From Acephala macrosclerotiorum (taxonomy: Eukaryota > Ascomycota > Leotiomycetes > Helotiales > Mollisiaceae), in the NCBI GenBank assembly GCA_014904845.1, contig MU119597.1, positions 1 through 39,995 of the forward strand: 39,995 nt of DNA, in the 5' to 3' direction. The position numbers and the translations under genes are program-made. This document shows positions 11,901 to 21,445 of the stretch, piece by piece. The number at the start of each line of letters is the position of its first letter. The first letter of the stretch is position 1. Under the pieces are notes generated by a model, which ran no database searches, had not been told where the DNA came from, and worked only from the letters and a program-made list of their open reading frames with translations.

Positions 11901-12317
11901 ATTTTAATCGTTATTGTTTTAGTATTTTGTCGAAATTCTATAAACGAAAAGTTTTTTTCAACGTCGTAAACGATATAATTCGATAGTTTTTAATATGTAT
12001 CGATTCAATATATACGTAGTATATTTTATATTGTTTTCATAGATATATTTTTCATGAATCTAATAGTTTAAAATACTGTAAATAAGTTTATTATTTGTAA
12101 AATTGATTTTTTATTTAAATGTAAAACGTCGACAATAATCGAGTAATTGAATTTATAATTATTTTATAAAGTAAATTTGAATTTTTCAAGTAATTATTTA
12201 TGCATTTGATAGTAATAATAATACTTAATAAAATACTAAATATATTTAGTATTTACGTTATAATCAACTCATTGAAAAACTCTTATAAGACGTCGTATCG
12301 ATAAGTAATCAAAACGT

Positions 12318-12500
12318 TTATACAATTGGCGTAATTTTATATCGATAAAATAATTTTAAATTAGACTTTTCTTTGATTAATACAGTAGTATTCATAAGTA
12401 ATTTTACTTTTTTACAATAGAAACAATCTTGTTTTTTTGAATCAATATATTTTTTAGATTGTCGAATTTTATATTTATAGTATTTATATTTTGAATACAA
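12318..12500 (-). pseudogene. Copia C Gag zinc-knuckle fragment
   Basis: This 60-residue stretch contains CFYCKK followed by LLMNTT, in the pattern of the fungal Copia Gag knuckle C-F-x-C-K-K-x-x-C-W-S-T-x-H. The second pair of metal ligands is lost: the third Cys and the His read as Leu and Thr. The spacing to the integrase-like stretch is only about 0.6 kb, against about 1.3 kb in copy A. Either the protease region is partly deleted or the match is to a different Cys motif. Confidence 0.5.
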
Positions 12501-12888
12501 AATAAAAAAAGTGTATTTGTAGAAACAACGTAAAAAGTAATAATACTTAATAAAATGTCGACTCGAATAATTCTCTATAATAAAACAATGTTTTTACTAA
12601 AGCGAATCTTATGAGTTTCGATCGTAGATGTATTTAATTGGACGCTAGTATTAAGTTTTCGTAGTACTATAAATTGCGATTAATCAGCAATTAATACTCC
12701 GACAATTCTATTGTTCGATATAATCTTTTGAAAAACCTCTAAAAAGTATCGATTTTCGAAAATAAAAAATGAATATTAATTCGATTCGAGTAATTCAAAC
12801 TATAATAATAAAGTATTGAATATATTTTTTCTTATAATAGTATAACGAGTAAACTGGTCATTTAAAATAGTTATTGTTTACGTACTAT

Positions 12889-13141
12889 TGTAGAAGGGCA
12901 ATGGAGCACAAAGCAAAAAAGCCCAACCGTAGATCAGTTCGTCTTAGCCAGTGGGCTAGACTCATTCGAAGTAATCCGTAATCCGTAAATCAATCAATCA
13001 ATCAGTCAGAGTAGAAGTAGAAAGGGTTGTTGATTAGTCTATAGTGAGCGAAAGCTCCTTATGTACTAGAAGACACGTGACCAGCACTGCCCTCGAAACT
13101 AGCTATTTACAAGGATTTTGAAGGGAGAGCATATAGTCCCA
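12889..13141. mobile_element. Little-mutated 253-bp insertion, probable solo LTR
   Basis: A sharply bounded GC-richer island inside the AT-rich Copia C. It begins TGTAGAAGGG and ends TAGTCCCA, giving TG...CA ends. It is flanked by CTAT (12885-12888 and 13142-13145), or by ACTAT on both sides if the shared A is counted as duplication. It contains two AATCCGT copies, four AATC steps, a CACGTG hexamer and a terminal TATAGT-CCC-ACTATA inverted repeat. No open frame is present. The size suits a solo Copia-type LTR; a small non-autonomous DNA element is the alternative. Subtracting it brings C close to the length of its relatives. Confidence 0.6.
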
Positions 13142-13145
13142 CTAT

Positions 13146-15325
13146 ACTATCGATCTCTTTAAACTCGATAAAATAATTCTTTTTCTCGTTTTCTATTTCT
13201 ATATTTATTAACAATTGATTAACTTTTGTTATTTGATTATTTTCTGGTAAACTTTCTATTCTCTCGGTTTTAGCGAGAAAACTCTAATAATAAACTGTTG
13301 TAATATTTCGATTTATTATATATTGAATTTACTATTAAAACTTTGTATATGTTTATTATCGCTTTTCTATTGTATGTTTTATTGATCAATATCTCGATTT
13401 ACTACAAATATAGTATTTCTTTTAATATAATTTTTCTTGAAATTTATAATTTCTACGATATTTATTTCGAAAGTTTTCTCGATCTCAATATTCTCGATTT
13501 TGTACTCGATTGCGTTTTTTGTTTCGTTCTTTATAAGTATAATCGATTTAATTCTAATCGAGCTCGTTTTTCTTTTGATTTTGAAAAGTAGAATTTAAAC
13601 TATATTACTGTATTTCACGTGATCGCGTTGCAATATTTACTACTGATTGCAATTCAGCGTAAACGCTTTTAAAAGTACTAGTGAATTTGTAGAAAATAAA
13701 ATTGCATTTTTCAATACTTCGACAAACGCTAATAACTTGATTTCGTAGACTATATTCTATTTGATATTCCGATAATAAATCTAATTAAATCTTTTGAAAT
13801 TGATTGAAAAATATTTGTAAGTATTTCAATTTAATTTTTATTAAATTAATCGTAATAATTTTTACTAAAATTGTTTCTCTCTATAAAAATATGTATAATT
13901 AGCGATTCTTTTCAATCTCGAAATAAGTCTTTATTATTGTTACTAGTGTAATAAAATCGAAATCTCTTTTTAAAAGTCTATTGAAATAAAATGCGTTTAT
14001 ACGTCTTATAAAACTAATAAAAAATGTTTTATCGTATTAATCTTGAAATAATTCGATTTTATTATAATAATTATAAAATATCGATAGTTTACAATTAAAA
14101 ATATTGTATAATTTTTTATTATACTTTTTATTATCAATATAAATTTTTATTAAATTTGTAAACAATTTAATAAAAATATTCTATGGATTGTTATATTAAT
14201 TCGATTATTATTAAAAAAATTACTAGTAAATATATTAAATGTTTTGTGTAATACTAAACAAATTCGTATTTGTAGAGAAAATTGTAATAAAAAGAGTATA
14301 AAAAGTATTCGTAGAAATAATCGTATTCGTAATAAGAGAATTCGTACTAGTAATTGAAATCGTAAAAGTAATTACATTTTAATTATTGAATACTAGTACT
14401 GAAATACTTTGATTTACTAATTGAATTAATCGATTCTATCGAGAAAAAAAATCTCTATTTTTTAATTAATCGACGATCTTTGTTTGTATCTATTCATAAA
14501 ACTCTTTTTATTAAAGAATTTTTTTTAAATTATCAATAATAAACTTTTCATTTTTCGATATTCAAACTCTATAAGTACGTAAAAAGTCTCGTAAACGGCG
14601 CATAAGATTCTTGTGTACTAAACGTAAAATCTCTTGCGAATAACTTTTAAAGTTTTCTTGAAAATATTTTTATAGATTGCAATCAAAGTATTTTTTCTTT
14701 TTATATATTTTAAAGCGATAAAAGATATATTTATTCAATATTGCTTCATTGAAATTTTTATCGTTCGTAAAATCGAAATCTTTTTTTTATTTGTTTTTAT
14801 CGTAAAAAAACTTAATTTTAAATAAATTCGCTATTTTGAGAAATAATTGCACAGTAAATAATAAAAAGATTGAAAATTTTAATTTGAGTTCGAATAAATA
14901 TTATTATTAATATTTATACGCTTTCAATCAAATAATAAGCAAAAGCGTAAAACTTTTTTTGAGAATTCGTTTTTGACGTAAATTCGAGTAAATTAATATA
15001 GACTTAAAATCGTTTTTGCGCTCTTTTATTCGTCTTTCGTAAACGTTGTTGTTCTGCGTAGTAAACGCAAATTTAAAGAGTAAATGTAGACTTGAGACTA
15101 TTTTCGCACTGTTCTTTTTAAATCCTTAATAGTCTCAATACTTTTAGCGCGTTTTTATAAGAAAGTTCTTATAGATTTCCGTTTCTTCGAAAGTACGTTA
15201 ATTATTCTAAGCACTTTCTTACAAAAAGCAAACTATTTAAAGAATTCATTTTTTTTTGTAAGTTAGTTTCTTTTAAATAGAAATCTAATTATTCCGTGGT
15301 TAATTAAACAACCACTGATCAATAT
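13146..15325 (-). pseudogene. Copia C gag and 5' leader remnant
   Basis: This is the internal region between the small insertion and the 5' LTR on the minus strand, where leader and gag belong. It is rich in short stretches keeping CpG, but no continuous frame survives. An 82-residue plus-strand open stretch at 13343-13591 is hydrophobic only because it is the reverse of AT-rich sequence and is not called a gene. At 15313-15325, next to the LTR, the minus strand reads ATATTGATCAGTGGTTG, matching the equivalent site in copies A and B (probable primer-binding site). Confidence 0.5.
15311..15325 (-). promoter_or_regulatory. Probable primer-binding site of Copia C
   Basis: Minus-strand TTGATCAGTGGTT lies within a few bases of the 5' LTR. 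The same word occurs beside the 5' LTR of copy A (21433-21445), and in mutated form in copy B (near 36919-36928). Position and conservation between two LTR families suggest the tRNA primer site. I cannot name the tRNA, and it is not the usual TGG-start site complementary to a CCA end. Confidence 0.5.
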
Positions 15326-15337
15326 TGGTATTACTAA
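15326..15337 (-). repeat. Copia C 5' LTR, first 12 bp
   Basis: TGGTATTACTAA matches the start of the left LTR (TGATATTACTAA) with one transition. Copia A inserted directly after it and duplicated ACTAA. The LTR resumes at 21680, and the two parts total exactly 201 bp. Confidence 0.9.
15333..15337. repeat. Target site duplication of Copia A, left
   Basis: ACTAA directly outside the left LTR of copy A. It is repeated at 21675-21679. Confidence 0.9.
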
Positions 15338-15566
15338 TGTTAAAACGTCCGAGGACAAATCACGAAACACTAAGATCTTAGTCCGGTGTCAATGATTCAA
15401 TTTTGTTTGTTTCTTCTCAGAAGAAGCATTTCTTTATCTATATAATTAAACAGAGTAGACGTAAGATTAAAGAGTGGACGCTAGGGCAACTGTTGCCAAG
15501 GGCAATAGAGATCATAGCTAAGATCATTTAGTCGATCGCCTAAGCGATCACATGATTGAACCGACA
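15338..15566 (-). repeat. Copia A 3' LTR (left copy)
   Basis: TGTTAAAACG...CCGACA, 229 bp. It contains an inverted repeat, GATCGC-CTAA-GCGATC, near 15534-15549 and the GGGCAACTGTTGCCAAGG block. By hand alignment it differs from the right LTR at about 28 sites, all transitions. In about 24 of these the left copy keeps the C or G. Confidence 0.92.
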
Positions 15567-15590
15567 CTGGCAACTCTCTTTTTGAGAGGA
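15567..15590 (-). promoter_or_regulatory. Polypurine tract of Copia A
   Basis: On the minus strand AAAAAGAGAG precedes TTGCCAG and then the LTR. The same layout occurs in copies B and C. This is the expected plus-strand priming site. Confidence 0.6.
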
Positions 15591-15877
15591 GACGCTCCTT
15601 TCAACTCGTAAACTAGATACAGAGAAAAGTACTACCGCGGCTGCCAACGCGCTGTCCCGCTACCAAATACTAGAAGGAAATCTGATCGTGAACCAGTCGC
15701 CGTCACGTGTTGTAATGTCTGACTGATTAGGCCAGACTTGGGGGAATTCTCTTAAACCCGGTGTTTATAACCTTCGAGCCAATCGGAAGCCCTGCTCTCG
15801 AAAACACCGAAAATATCGAAAAACACTAAAAACACTAAAACAATAACTACACGTCCTTTTTTTCAGTGCTGTCCTTT
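15591..15877 (-). other. Copia A 3' untranslated region
   Basis: About 290 bp between the pol stop and the polypurine tract. It is the GC-richest block of the window (for example around 15640-15800) and is conserved in copy B near 31080-31360. No open frame of note is present. Confidence 0.6.
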
Positions 15878-16903
15878 TCAACGATCGCTCTTCTCGCTAT
15901 TCTCGCTTTCGCCGACTGATTCCTGGGCTTCGGGACGTTGTATTCATTTTTGTACTTTGACATTAAGGCGATTAATACTAACGAGCGACTCAAGTGCCTT
16001 ATTAGCGTTGGACTTAGTCATAGTATCAATTGGATTACTGTTTCCAGCAATTCACCGAATCTCTGAGAGTTCTTTGCGTTCATACGATTGTTTGATGGCC
16101 ATAATATCGATCATGAGACGCTTCTCTTTAGTAGTACCGAGCTTGACTATGCACTCGTAGAGAGAGAAGAAATCGATGCAAATAACCACGGGAACTGAGT
16201 TCAACTCGAGTCGCTTCATAATAAGGTCAAAAGTAGTAGAAATCGAGATTCCTATGTCGATTCCTATTGTCATTGCGTATAGCTCAGAAATTAGAACAGC
16301 ACGAGTAATTCTTTTGCACTTCGTTGAACTTCAATGGAGTAAATTGCTCCGCAAATCGAATTGTTCATCGCTATGAGTCTCATTGCCAAAAACGACGACA
16401 TACTCGATCTGCGAACTGAAGTTCTCATTCATGGCAAAGGAACCGTCCACAAAGACGAAGAGTTTCATTGAATGTAAGTCCAGACAAAGAAACCGGAGTC
16501 TATAGTCGAGATTGTCCATCTGCCATTGTAGTCGCTTATTCAGCGCTGCAACTTGCCCCTTTTCGGGATGTTGGTATTGAGCTGCCGCCGATATGTCGTA
16601 CGCAGCTTTCGATTGGCAGATAGAACTGATGTATGCTTCTCGAGCACGTTGCTCGAGGTACATTTGCTTGTAGAAGTCTGATTTCGAATCAATCAGACTT
16701 AAGCGCTTGCTTTGCCCTTTTTGCGAAAGCACAATCCTATTTCCGGTTTCATCCATTGCTAGCTTGTATCCGTTGAACAATAGAGGAGTATTCGGCGTAA
16801 AAGACTCTGTAGACTTAGTTAGCAGTTTGGTCTTTTGCAGTTTAAAGTTCTCTAGTTCTACAAAGGCCTGATCTCTCAGGATAAGCGTATCGTCGGTTTG
16901 CAT
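15878..16903 (-). pseudogene. Copia A reverse transcriptase C-terminus and RNase H
   Basis: One frame starts at MQTDDTLIL (the RT active-site block, Asp pair at 16889-16894 intact). It runs through the connection (residues near 83-140 with Q-R-A-R-E-A-Y-I and L-N-K-R-L-Q-W-Q) into RNase H. The first RNase H acid is in VFVDGSF, the second in ISELYAM (near 16275-16290) and the third in ICIDFFSLY (16052-16273 part). The frame is broken by TGA at 16331-16333 (where the family has Trp in H-W-S-S), TGA at 16052-16054 (Trp before I-x-G) and TGA at 15944-15946. It ends at TGA 15878-15880. The frame is otherwise continuous, so these are point changes rather than indels. The catalytic acids look intact. 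Confidence 0.85.
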
Positions 16904-17014
16904 GCCGACTATCTCGAATGGAGTATAGTTACTTTTCGTAATAAGTAGGCAGAGATCGAAGATTGAAAGTTCTATCGAGAGCTTGTTTCTGTAGTAGATA
17001 CTATATGTTCTATA

Positions 17015-17590
17015 CTAGTGCATTCCCGCTTCCAGGACTTCGTAAAAGGGCTTAACCACCTTGAAAACGACGTCCGGTGGAAACTCATCTGTCATTTCTT
17101 TCGAAGACCTGGCGAAGATAACACGTGCTAGTAAAATTATTGATTGTACGTATACTTGAGTAATGTCTCTCAAGTAAAAACTGATTTTCTTGGATTTGAG
17201 AGATGGAATTAAAGCGACGATAATTCGTTGATTGACGCACTGAATAATCGGAAATTGAGTCAGTATTGTCTTTTTGCTTTTATCGTTGAATGCTTGAATC
17301 ACAAAACGAGATTTCTCGTATAGAGTTGCCGTTTCTATGCTTTTGATCTCGTTTACTAGTCTTGAGTCGAAAATCCGTTGATTGTCAATCTTTTTCGAGT
17401 TATTAAAAATCAGTTCAAAGACTTTTTTCGCGATTAGTCTATCAATTTTCTTTCTACGGAAAACTGCGAATAGATCGCCTGAAGTAATAATGATCTTTTT
17501 TGCGCGAAGATCTATAGACAATTGCTTATTTTTAGTCTTTTTCTCGATTAAATAAACTTTGAAAGTTTTTATATCTATGCAAATTGTCAT
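17015..17590 (-). pseudogene. Copia A reverse transcriptase N-terminal part
   Basis: 191 open residues in the same frame as the downstream RNase H segment. They show the Copia RT blocks in order: R-R-K-K-I-D (near residue 45-50), F-D-S-R-L-V-N-E-I-K-S (near 78-88), Y-E-K-S-R-F-V-I-Q-A-F-N-D (near 94-106), L-R-D-I-T-Q-V-Y-V-Q-S (near 138-149; the catalytic Asp of this block is present) and V-V-K-P-F-Y-E-V-L-E-A-G (near 178-189). The stop TAG at 17015-17017 takes the place of a Trp after E-A-G-x-H. The frame stays open upstream of the first Met to at least about 17640, so the Met at 17590 is internal rather than a start. The product would be the polymerase of the element's pol polyprotein. Confidence 0.85.
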
Positions 17591-18118
17591 ATAAATATGT
17601 TTATCGAGATTGGAAACGTAGAAAAAAATCTCTATCGCAATTCGAAATAAACGTAAATTCTTTTTCGAAGTATACGAAGTTTTCTCGGTCGAGCGAAGTA
17701 AATCAAGTATATTTTCTTTTATTTTCGAACTTTTTCTAGAGGAGTTTGATTCTAAGTTTAAATCTTTTGATAAGTTTTCTTTTAATAAATGATTTTTTAA
17801 TTGTTTTTCGAGTTACTCGAAGTTTTAATAGAATAGTTTTATTGTAGTACTACGAAAACTCTTTAATCTATTTAGCAATTGTAGTTGATATGTCTTTTTA
17901 TCTACTACTAAAAGCGTATACAATTTTCTCTATTTTTTACTTTCTTTTCAAATAAACACGTTTGAATTTAGAAATAAATCGATCAAATAATAATTCCATG
18001 GACTATTTCTCATTTGTAAAGCGTCGTTAATTTAGCGAATAGCGTAACATTCTCGAATCGCGATTATTGTACTTTTTATCGCTTTAGTTCTAGTGGCAAT
18101 TGATACTGCAAACGCATT
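17591..18118 (-). pseudogene. Copia A integrase C-terminal and linker region
   Basis: This connects the integrase core with RT. It is partly open next to the RT segment and contains stops further upstream. In Copia elements this is a variable linker, and no motif is recognised. Confidence 0.5.
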
Positions 18119-18451
18119 CTATTGTAATATTCGAAAGTAAATATCGAAAACAAAAAGTGTGAAAATAATATCGTTCGATCTCGTCGTATTGTTAATTACT
18201 TTGATCGCTATTTGAAATCGCTTTTCTTTTCGCAAATTAAAAAGTTCTCGAAGTAATATATTATACGCACGTTTCAATGGAGCGTGATACTTCTCTATTA
18301 GACCAATCGAGTTGTAAATTTTTATCGATATAGTTTTCGAGTCAATGTTTATACTCTTAGCGTTGTCGCGAAATTTCTTAGAGTTGAAATTCGTTCTGAA
18401 ATTATGAATAGCAAATACTGATAATTCAAAATAAACGTCGATCCAATACAC
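18119..18451 (-). pseudogene. Copia A integrase catalytic core, damaged
   Basis: A 110-residue open stretch with the second half of the DDE integrase core. A-I-H-N-F-R-T-N-F sits where the family has H-D-x-G-T-N-F, then K-K-F-R-D-N-A, and then N-S-I-G-L-I-E-K-Y-H-A-P-L-K-R-A-Y. Residue 17 (18401-18403) is Asn where the catalytic Asp belongs. The catalytic Glu is residue 53 (18293-18295) and intact, with exactly 35 residues between them, which fits DD35E. The aligned copy B site keeps Asp (33889-33891) but has Lys at the Glu site. The Asn is a single GA-to-AA change. It would join element DNA to the host genome if intact. Confidence 0.85.
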
Positions 18452-18913
18452 TCGAAAAACGTTCTATATTTCTTTCGTCGATATATCTACAAAAAATCTC
18501 GCGATTTGAAATATTGTAATTTCGTTTACGATCTGAAGTACTGATTTCCCGTCGATTTACAATACGTTTAAATAAACGAAATAATTGAAATTATAATCGT
18601 CGCGCAATATAAACTTAAAACGATCGAAAGATTTACTATTTATTTGGTATTACTAGTAGAATCTCGTCATTTTTTTAATTTTTTCGAAGTTCGTAAAATG
18701 TTTTTCACGCTCTAATACTCGCGCGAATCTGGCGACCGATAGATGTTCGAAGCGCTTGTACAATCGTTTGAATTCCGTTTCAATCAAATAACAAATAGTA
18801 AAATCGGTTTTTACCGTAAAAACTTTACAATTACTATAAATTAAGTTTTCGAGTAAATCAAATAATATTCAAAAATGTTCAAACGCTCTAATAATAAGTG
18901 TACGCCGTTTATC
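18452..18913 (-). pseudogene. Copia A integrase N-terminal part and GAG-pre-integrase domain
   Basis: This is interrupted by stops. The aligned stretch in copy B (34141-34353) is open and shows the L-x-x-L-H-K-R-F-x-H-L-S zinc-binding pattern, which places the GAG-pre-integrase domain here. The region should also hold the first catalytic Asp of the core. Confidence 0.6.
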
Positions 18914-19279
18914 TCAAACAAATACGTTATTAAAGTTATTGAACTTAATTCGTAGTTTGTTTATATTTTGAAAGTACAATAGAAAAAGTACGTTTACTAG
19001 AACCATGTAAAACGTAATACGTTCAATTGATATATCGACGTCGATAGTTCTAAGAAATGAAATTTCATCGATTTCAAATTTGATTATTATTTCTCCAGTT
19101 TTAGATTCGTTCAATTTAACGCTTCGAATTCGTTGGAAAATCAAGTACTGGTTTTCGTCGGTAGTCGATCGTTGAACGGCGCTAGTATCGATTATAATGT
19201 CCATGAAAACGTCTAATGCGTAGCGGTTTGTCAAATACGTTTTTGTATTAGTAAATATCGAAAGCGGTTTCGATTGCAT
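18914..19279 (-). pseudogene. Copia A aspartic protease, Gly of DTG changed
   Basis: A 121-residue open stretch with M-D-I-I-I-D-T-S-A-V-Q-R-S-T at residues 26-39. This is the retroviral-type aspartic protease site, which normally reads D-T-G-A. The third residue is Ser here (AGC), and the aligned copy B codon is GAT. Both fit separate G-to-A change from a Gly codon. Downstream, F-E-I-D-E-I-S-F-L and the L-F-L-L-Y-F-Q-N-I-N-K-L stretch correspond to the family's conserved L-L-C-L-x-D-M-D-K-L block near the domain end. It would process the polyprotein. Confidence 0.8.
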
Positions 19280-20990
19280 TGCGATATTCGATATCGTATA
19301 GTAAATTGATTAGTAATCGAGTAATTCGATGATTTTAAGTTTATTAATCGTACCGTGAAATATTATAAAATAATTAATCGATCGCGTGATATCGTTTTCG
19401 TGTAAATCTCTTTTCTTAGTAAATTCAACGACGAATTGTTCGTATTCTTTAGTAATATCAAAATTTAATCTTTCGAATTTAATCACGAATTGAATTATCT
19501 TGTTTTTATCGAACGATCTCGACTTCTTAAAGTCGTCGTACGCTTTTTCTCTTTTTTTTAGCGTATAACGAGTATTTCAACAATTCGAGTTCTTATAAAC
19601 GAAATACTTTTTCTCGTTTTAATATATTGTCGATTTTTTGTAATTAATTCGATCATTATATCGAGTACTTTTATCGTGATATTTGCGATCTACGAAGTAT
19701 AATCCGATCACGTCTCGATAGATTTCTCTTTTTTCGACTATAAAGATTCTAAAAACTGTTTCTATTTTCGCTTGAAATGAAATCGCGTTGCGAACGTTTT
19801 CGTATATCGCTTAGAAATTCGATAAAAATCGAAAAAGCGCCTAATAATATTTTAGTACATTCTAACAAGCGTAGTAAAATTTGTTTCGTATAATAGTCTC
19901 TGTTCGCATATTCGAGCGTAGATCAAACTGTTTTTGGATCAATCTTTAGCGTAGTATCTCGAAGTATTCGAAGGTCGTTTTGTTTGGATTTTGCGCTCGA
20001 ATTAACGCGAGTATAATCGTGTTTTATTAATTGAATATTTTATTTCGACGTTTTTCGATCTCGAAATTCGATTTTACAATTTCAATTATTCTATCGAAAA
20101 ACAAACTTTTTCCAGTGAGCTTCTAATAATAGAATTCGTTAGTTTCGTCGGTAAACATAGTCGAGAACGCGTTACAATAATTCTTAAGTCTAACGTTTAC
20201 TTTCGAATATAAGTCTTCGAATACTCGTATAAACATATCTAATAAGTTTTTTTTTTCGTAGTATTTAAATTTATTATCGTAGATCTTTATAAAAATAATT
20301 AATTTTTTATTGAGATTAAATACTATTTAATTCTCGCGATCGAAATTGTATATTAATCGATTAAAATCCTTTGATAATTTTTCAGTTTCTAGTAATAATA
20401 AAAACGACGAGTTTCGTTTCGAATTCTCGTTCTTTGATAGCAAATTTAATAACAATGTTTTATTGCACTTTTGAAATTGTTTTTGAAGTATCGTACGTTC
20501 GAATAATATCGTTTACTCTATAGAAAGTTTTGTAGCAAGTCTTAATAATTAAAAAAAAGAGTTCGAAAGTATTAATATTATCTCTTTAATTTTCTCGATA
20601 AAAATAGTAGAAAACGTTAACTTTCGAACTTGTTTTATCTTTGGATCGATTGTATTTTTCTATGAATTGAAGTTTTCTATTAAATTCATTTCTACAATCT
20701 TTTCATACGACTACTTTGATTGTTTTTTCTTATTTGCGATATCTACTAATACTTTTAAGACTTTAGTAAATCGTCTTTTTAATATCTATATTTCGTTTAT
20801 TCGCAATGTTTTACGTAGTTTTCTTCTCGTATTTCCGTTTATTTTCTTTTTAAATATTTTTTTTGTTTATTCTAAAAATGCTTTTCTATATTCTATTTAT
20901 AATCTATAGTTCTGATTACTTTTCGCTTTAAAACTCTATATTTATTTCAATGTATATTGTATCGAATCGAGAAATAGAAAAAGTAGTAAA
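19280..20990 (-). pseudogene. Copia A gag remnant
   Basis: This region of the minus strand between protease and leader has no long frame. Near 19560-19625 the DNA still encodes a mutated zinc knuckle: in one frame a K-x-E-K-V-F block is followed by K-Y-S-L-Y, where the family has C-x-x-C and C-W-S-T. The segment 20107-20460 aligns with the open Gag stretch of copy B at 35611-35943. Gag would form the particle that packages element RNA. The boundaries are approximate, because the original start cannot be fixed. Confidence 0.6.
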
Positions 20991-21122
20991 AAAACTTTTC
21001 TTTGATCAAAATCGTACTCTGAGAATGTGTAATCGTACTCTCAAAAAGCATTTTATCGAGTCGTATCGTACTCGGTAAATATATTAATTCGACGAGTTTT
21101 CGTATTAAACTCGTAAAAATTG

Positions 21123-21151
<29 letters not shown>
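21123..21151 (-). repeat. 29-base poly-A tract (minus strand) in Copia A leader
   Basis: An uninterrupted run of 29 T on the plus strand. Copy B has 24 in the same place (36611-36634). It lies upstream of gag on the coding strand, in the leader. Confidence 0.85.
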
Positions 21152-21153
<2 letters not shown>

Positions 21154-21432
21154 TATTATTCAACAAATTACAATAAAGTACTCATTATTAATACGCGATA
21201 AAGCGTGAAATAAAGAATCAATCAATTTTAGATCGAGAAAAACAAAACAAGCGTAAAATTACAATATTTTTTGAAAATCTAATAGTTTTTTTTAATACAA
21301 GCAAAAATTACTTTTTTTCACGTTCAATTAAACCAGTAGATTGCGTACAATCTGAGTTTTCTTGTTCGATCGATTTTATTCAATTGTTATTTCTTCGTAA
21401 GTAATTTTATTACTCTATAGTCGAACGAGTTC

Positions 21433-21445
21433 AATCACTGATCAA
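21433..21445 (-). promoter_or_regulatory. Probable primer-binding site of Copia A
   Basis: Minus-strand TTGATCAGTGATT directly follows the 5' LTR. The same word lies next to the 5' LTR of element C. The position is right for tRNA priming of first-strand synthesis. The tRNA is unknown. Confidence 0.5.

Noticed and set aside
13343..13591. 82-residue hydrophobic plus-strand open stretch that could be read as a membrane protein
   Set aside because: It lies in the gag/leader region of minus-strand Copia C. Its Phe, Ile and Tyr content is what T-rich DNA gives in any frame, and there is no supporting context.
15957..16376. Two plus-strand open stretches (15957-16160, 16176-16376)
   Set aside because: Antisense shadows of the RNase H frame of Copia A. 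The equivalent stretches at 31426-31686 and 31445-31648 in B are shadows too.
20667..20909. 80-residue plus-strand open stretch repeated at 36155-36397
   Set aside because: Its conservation between the two places comes from Copia A and B being copies of each other. The coding strand of gag is minus.
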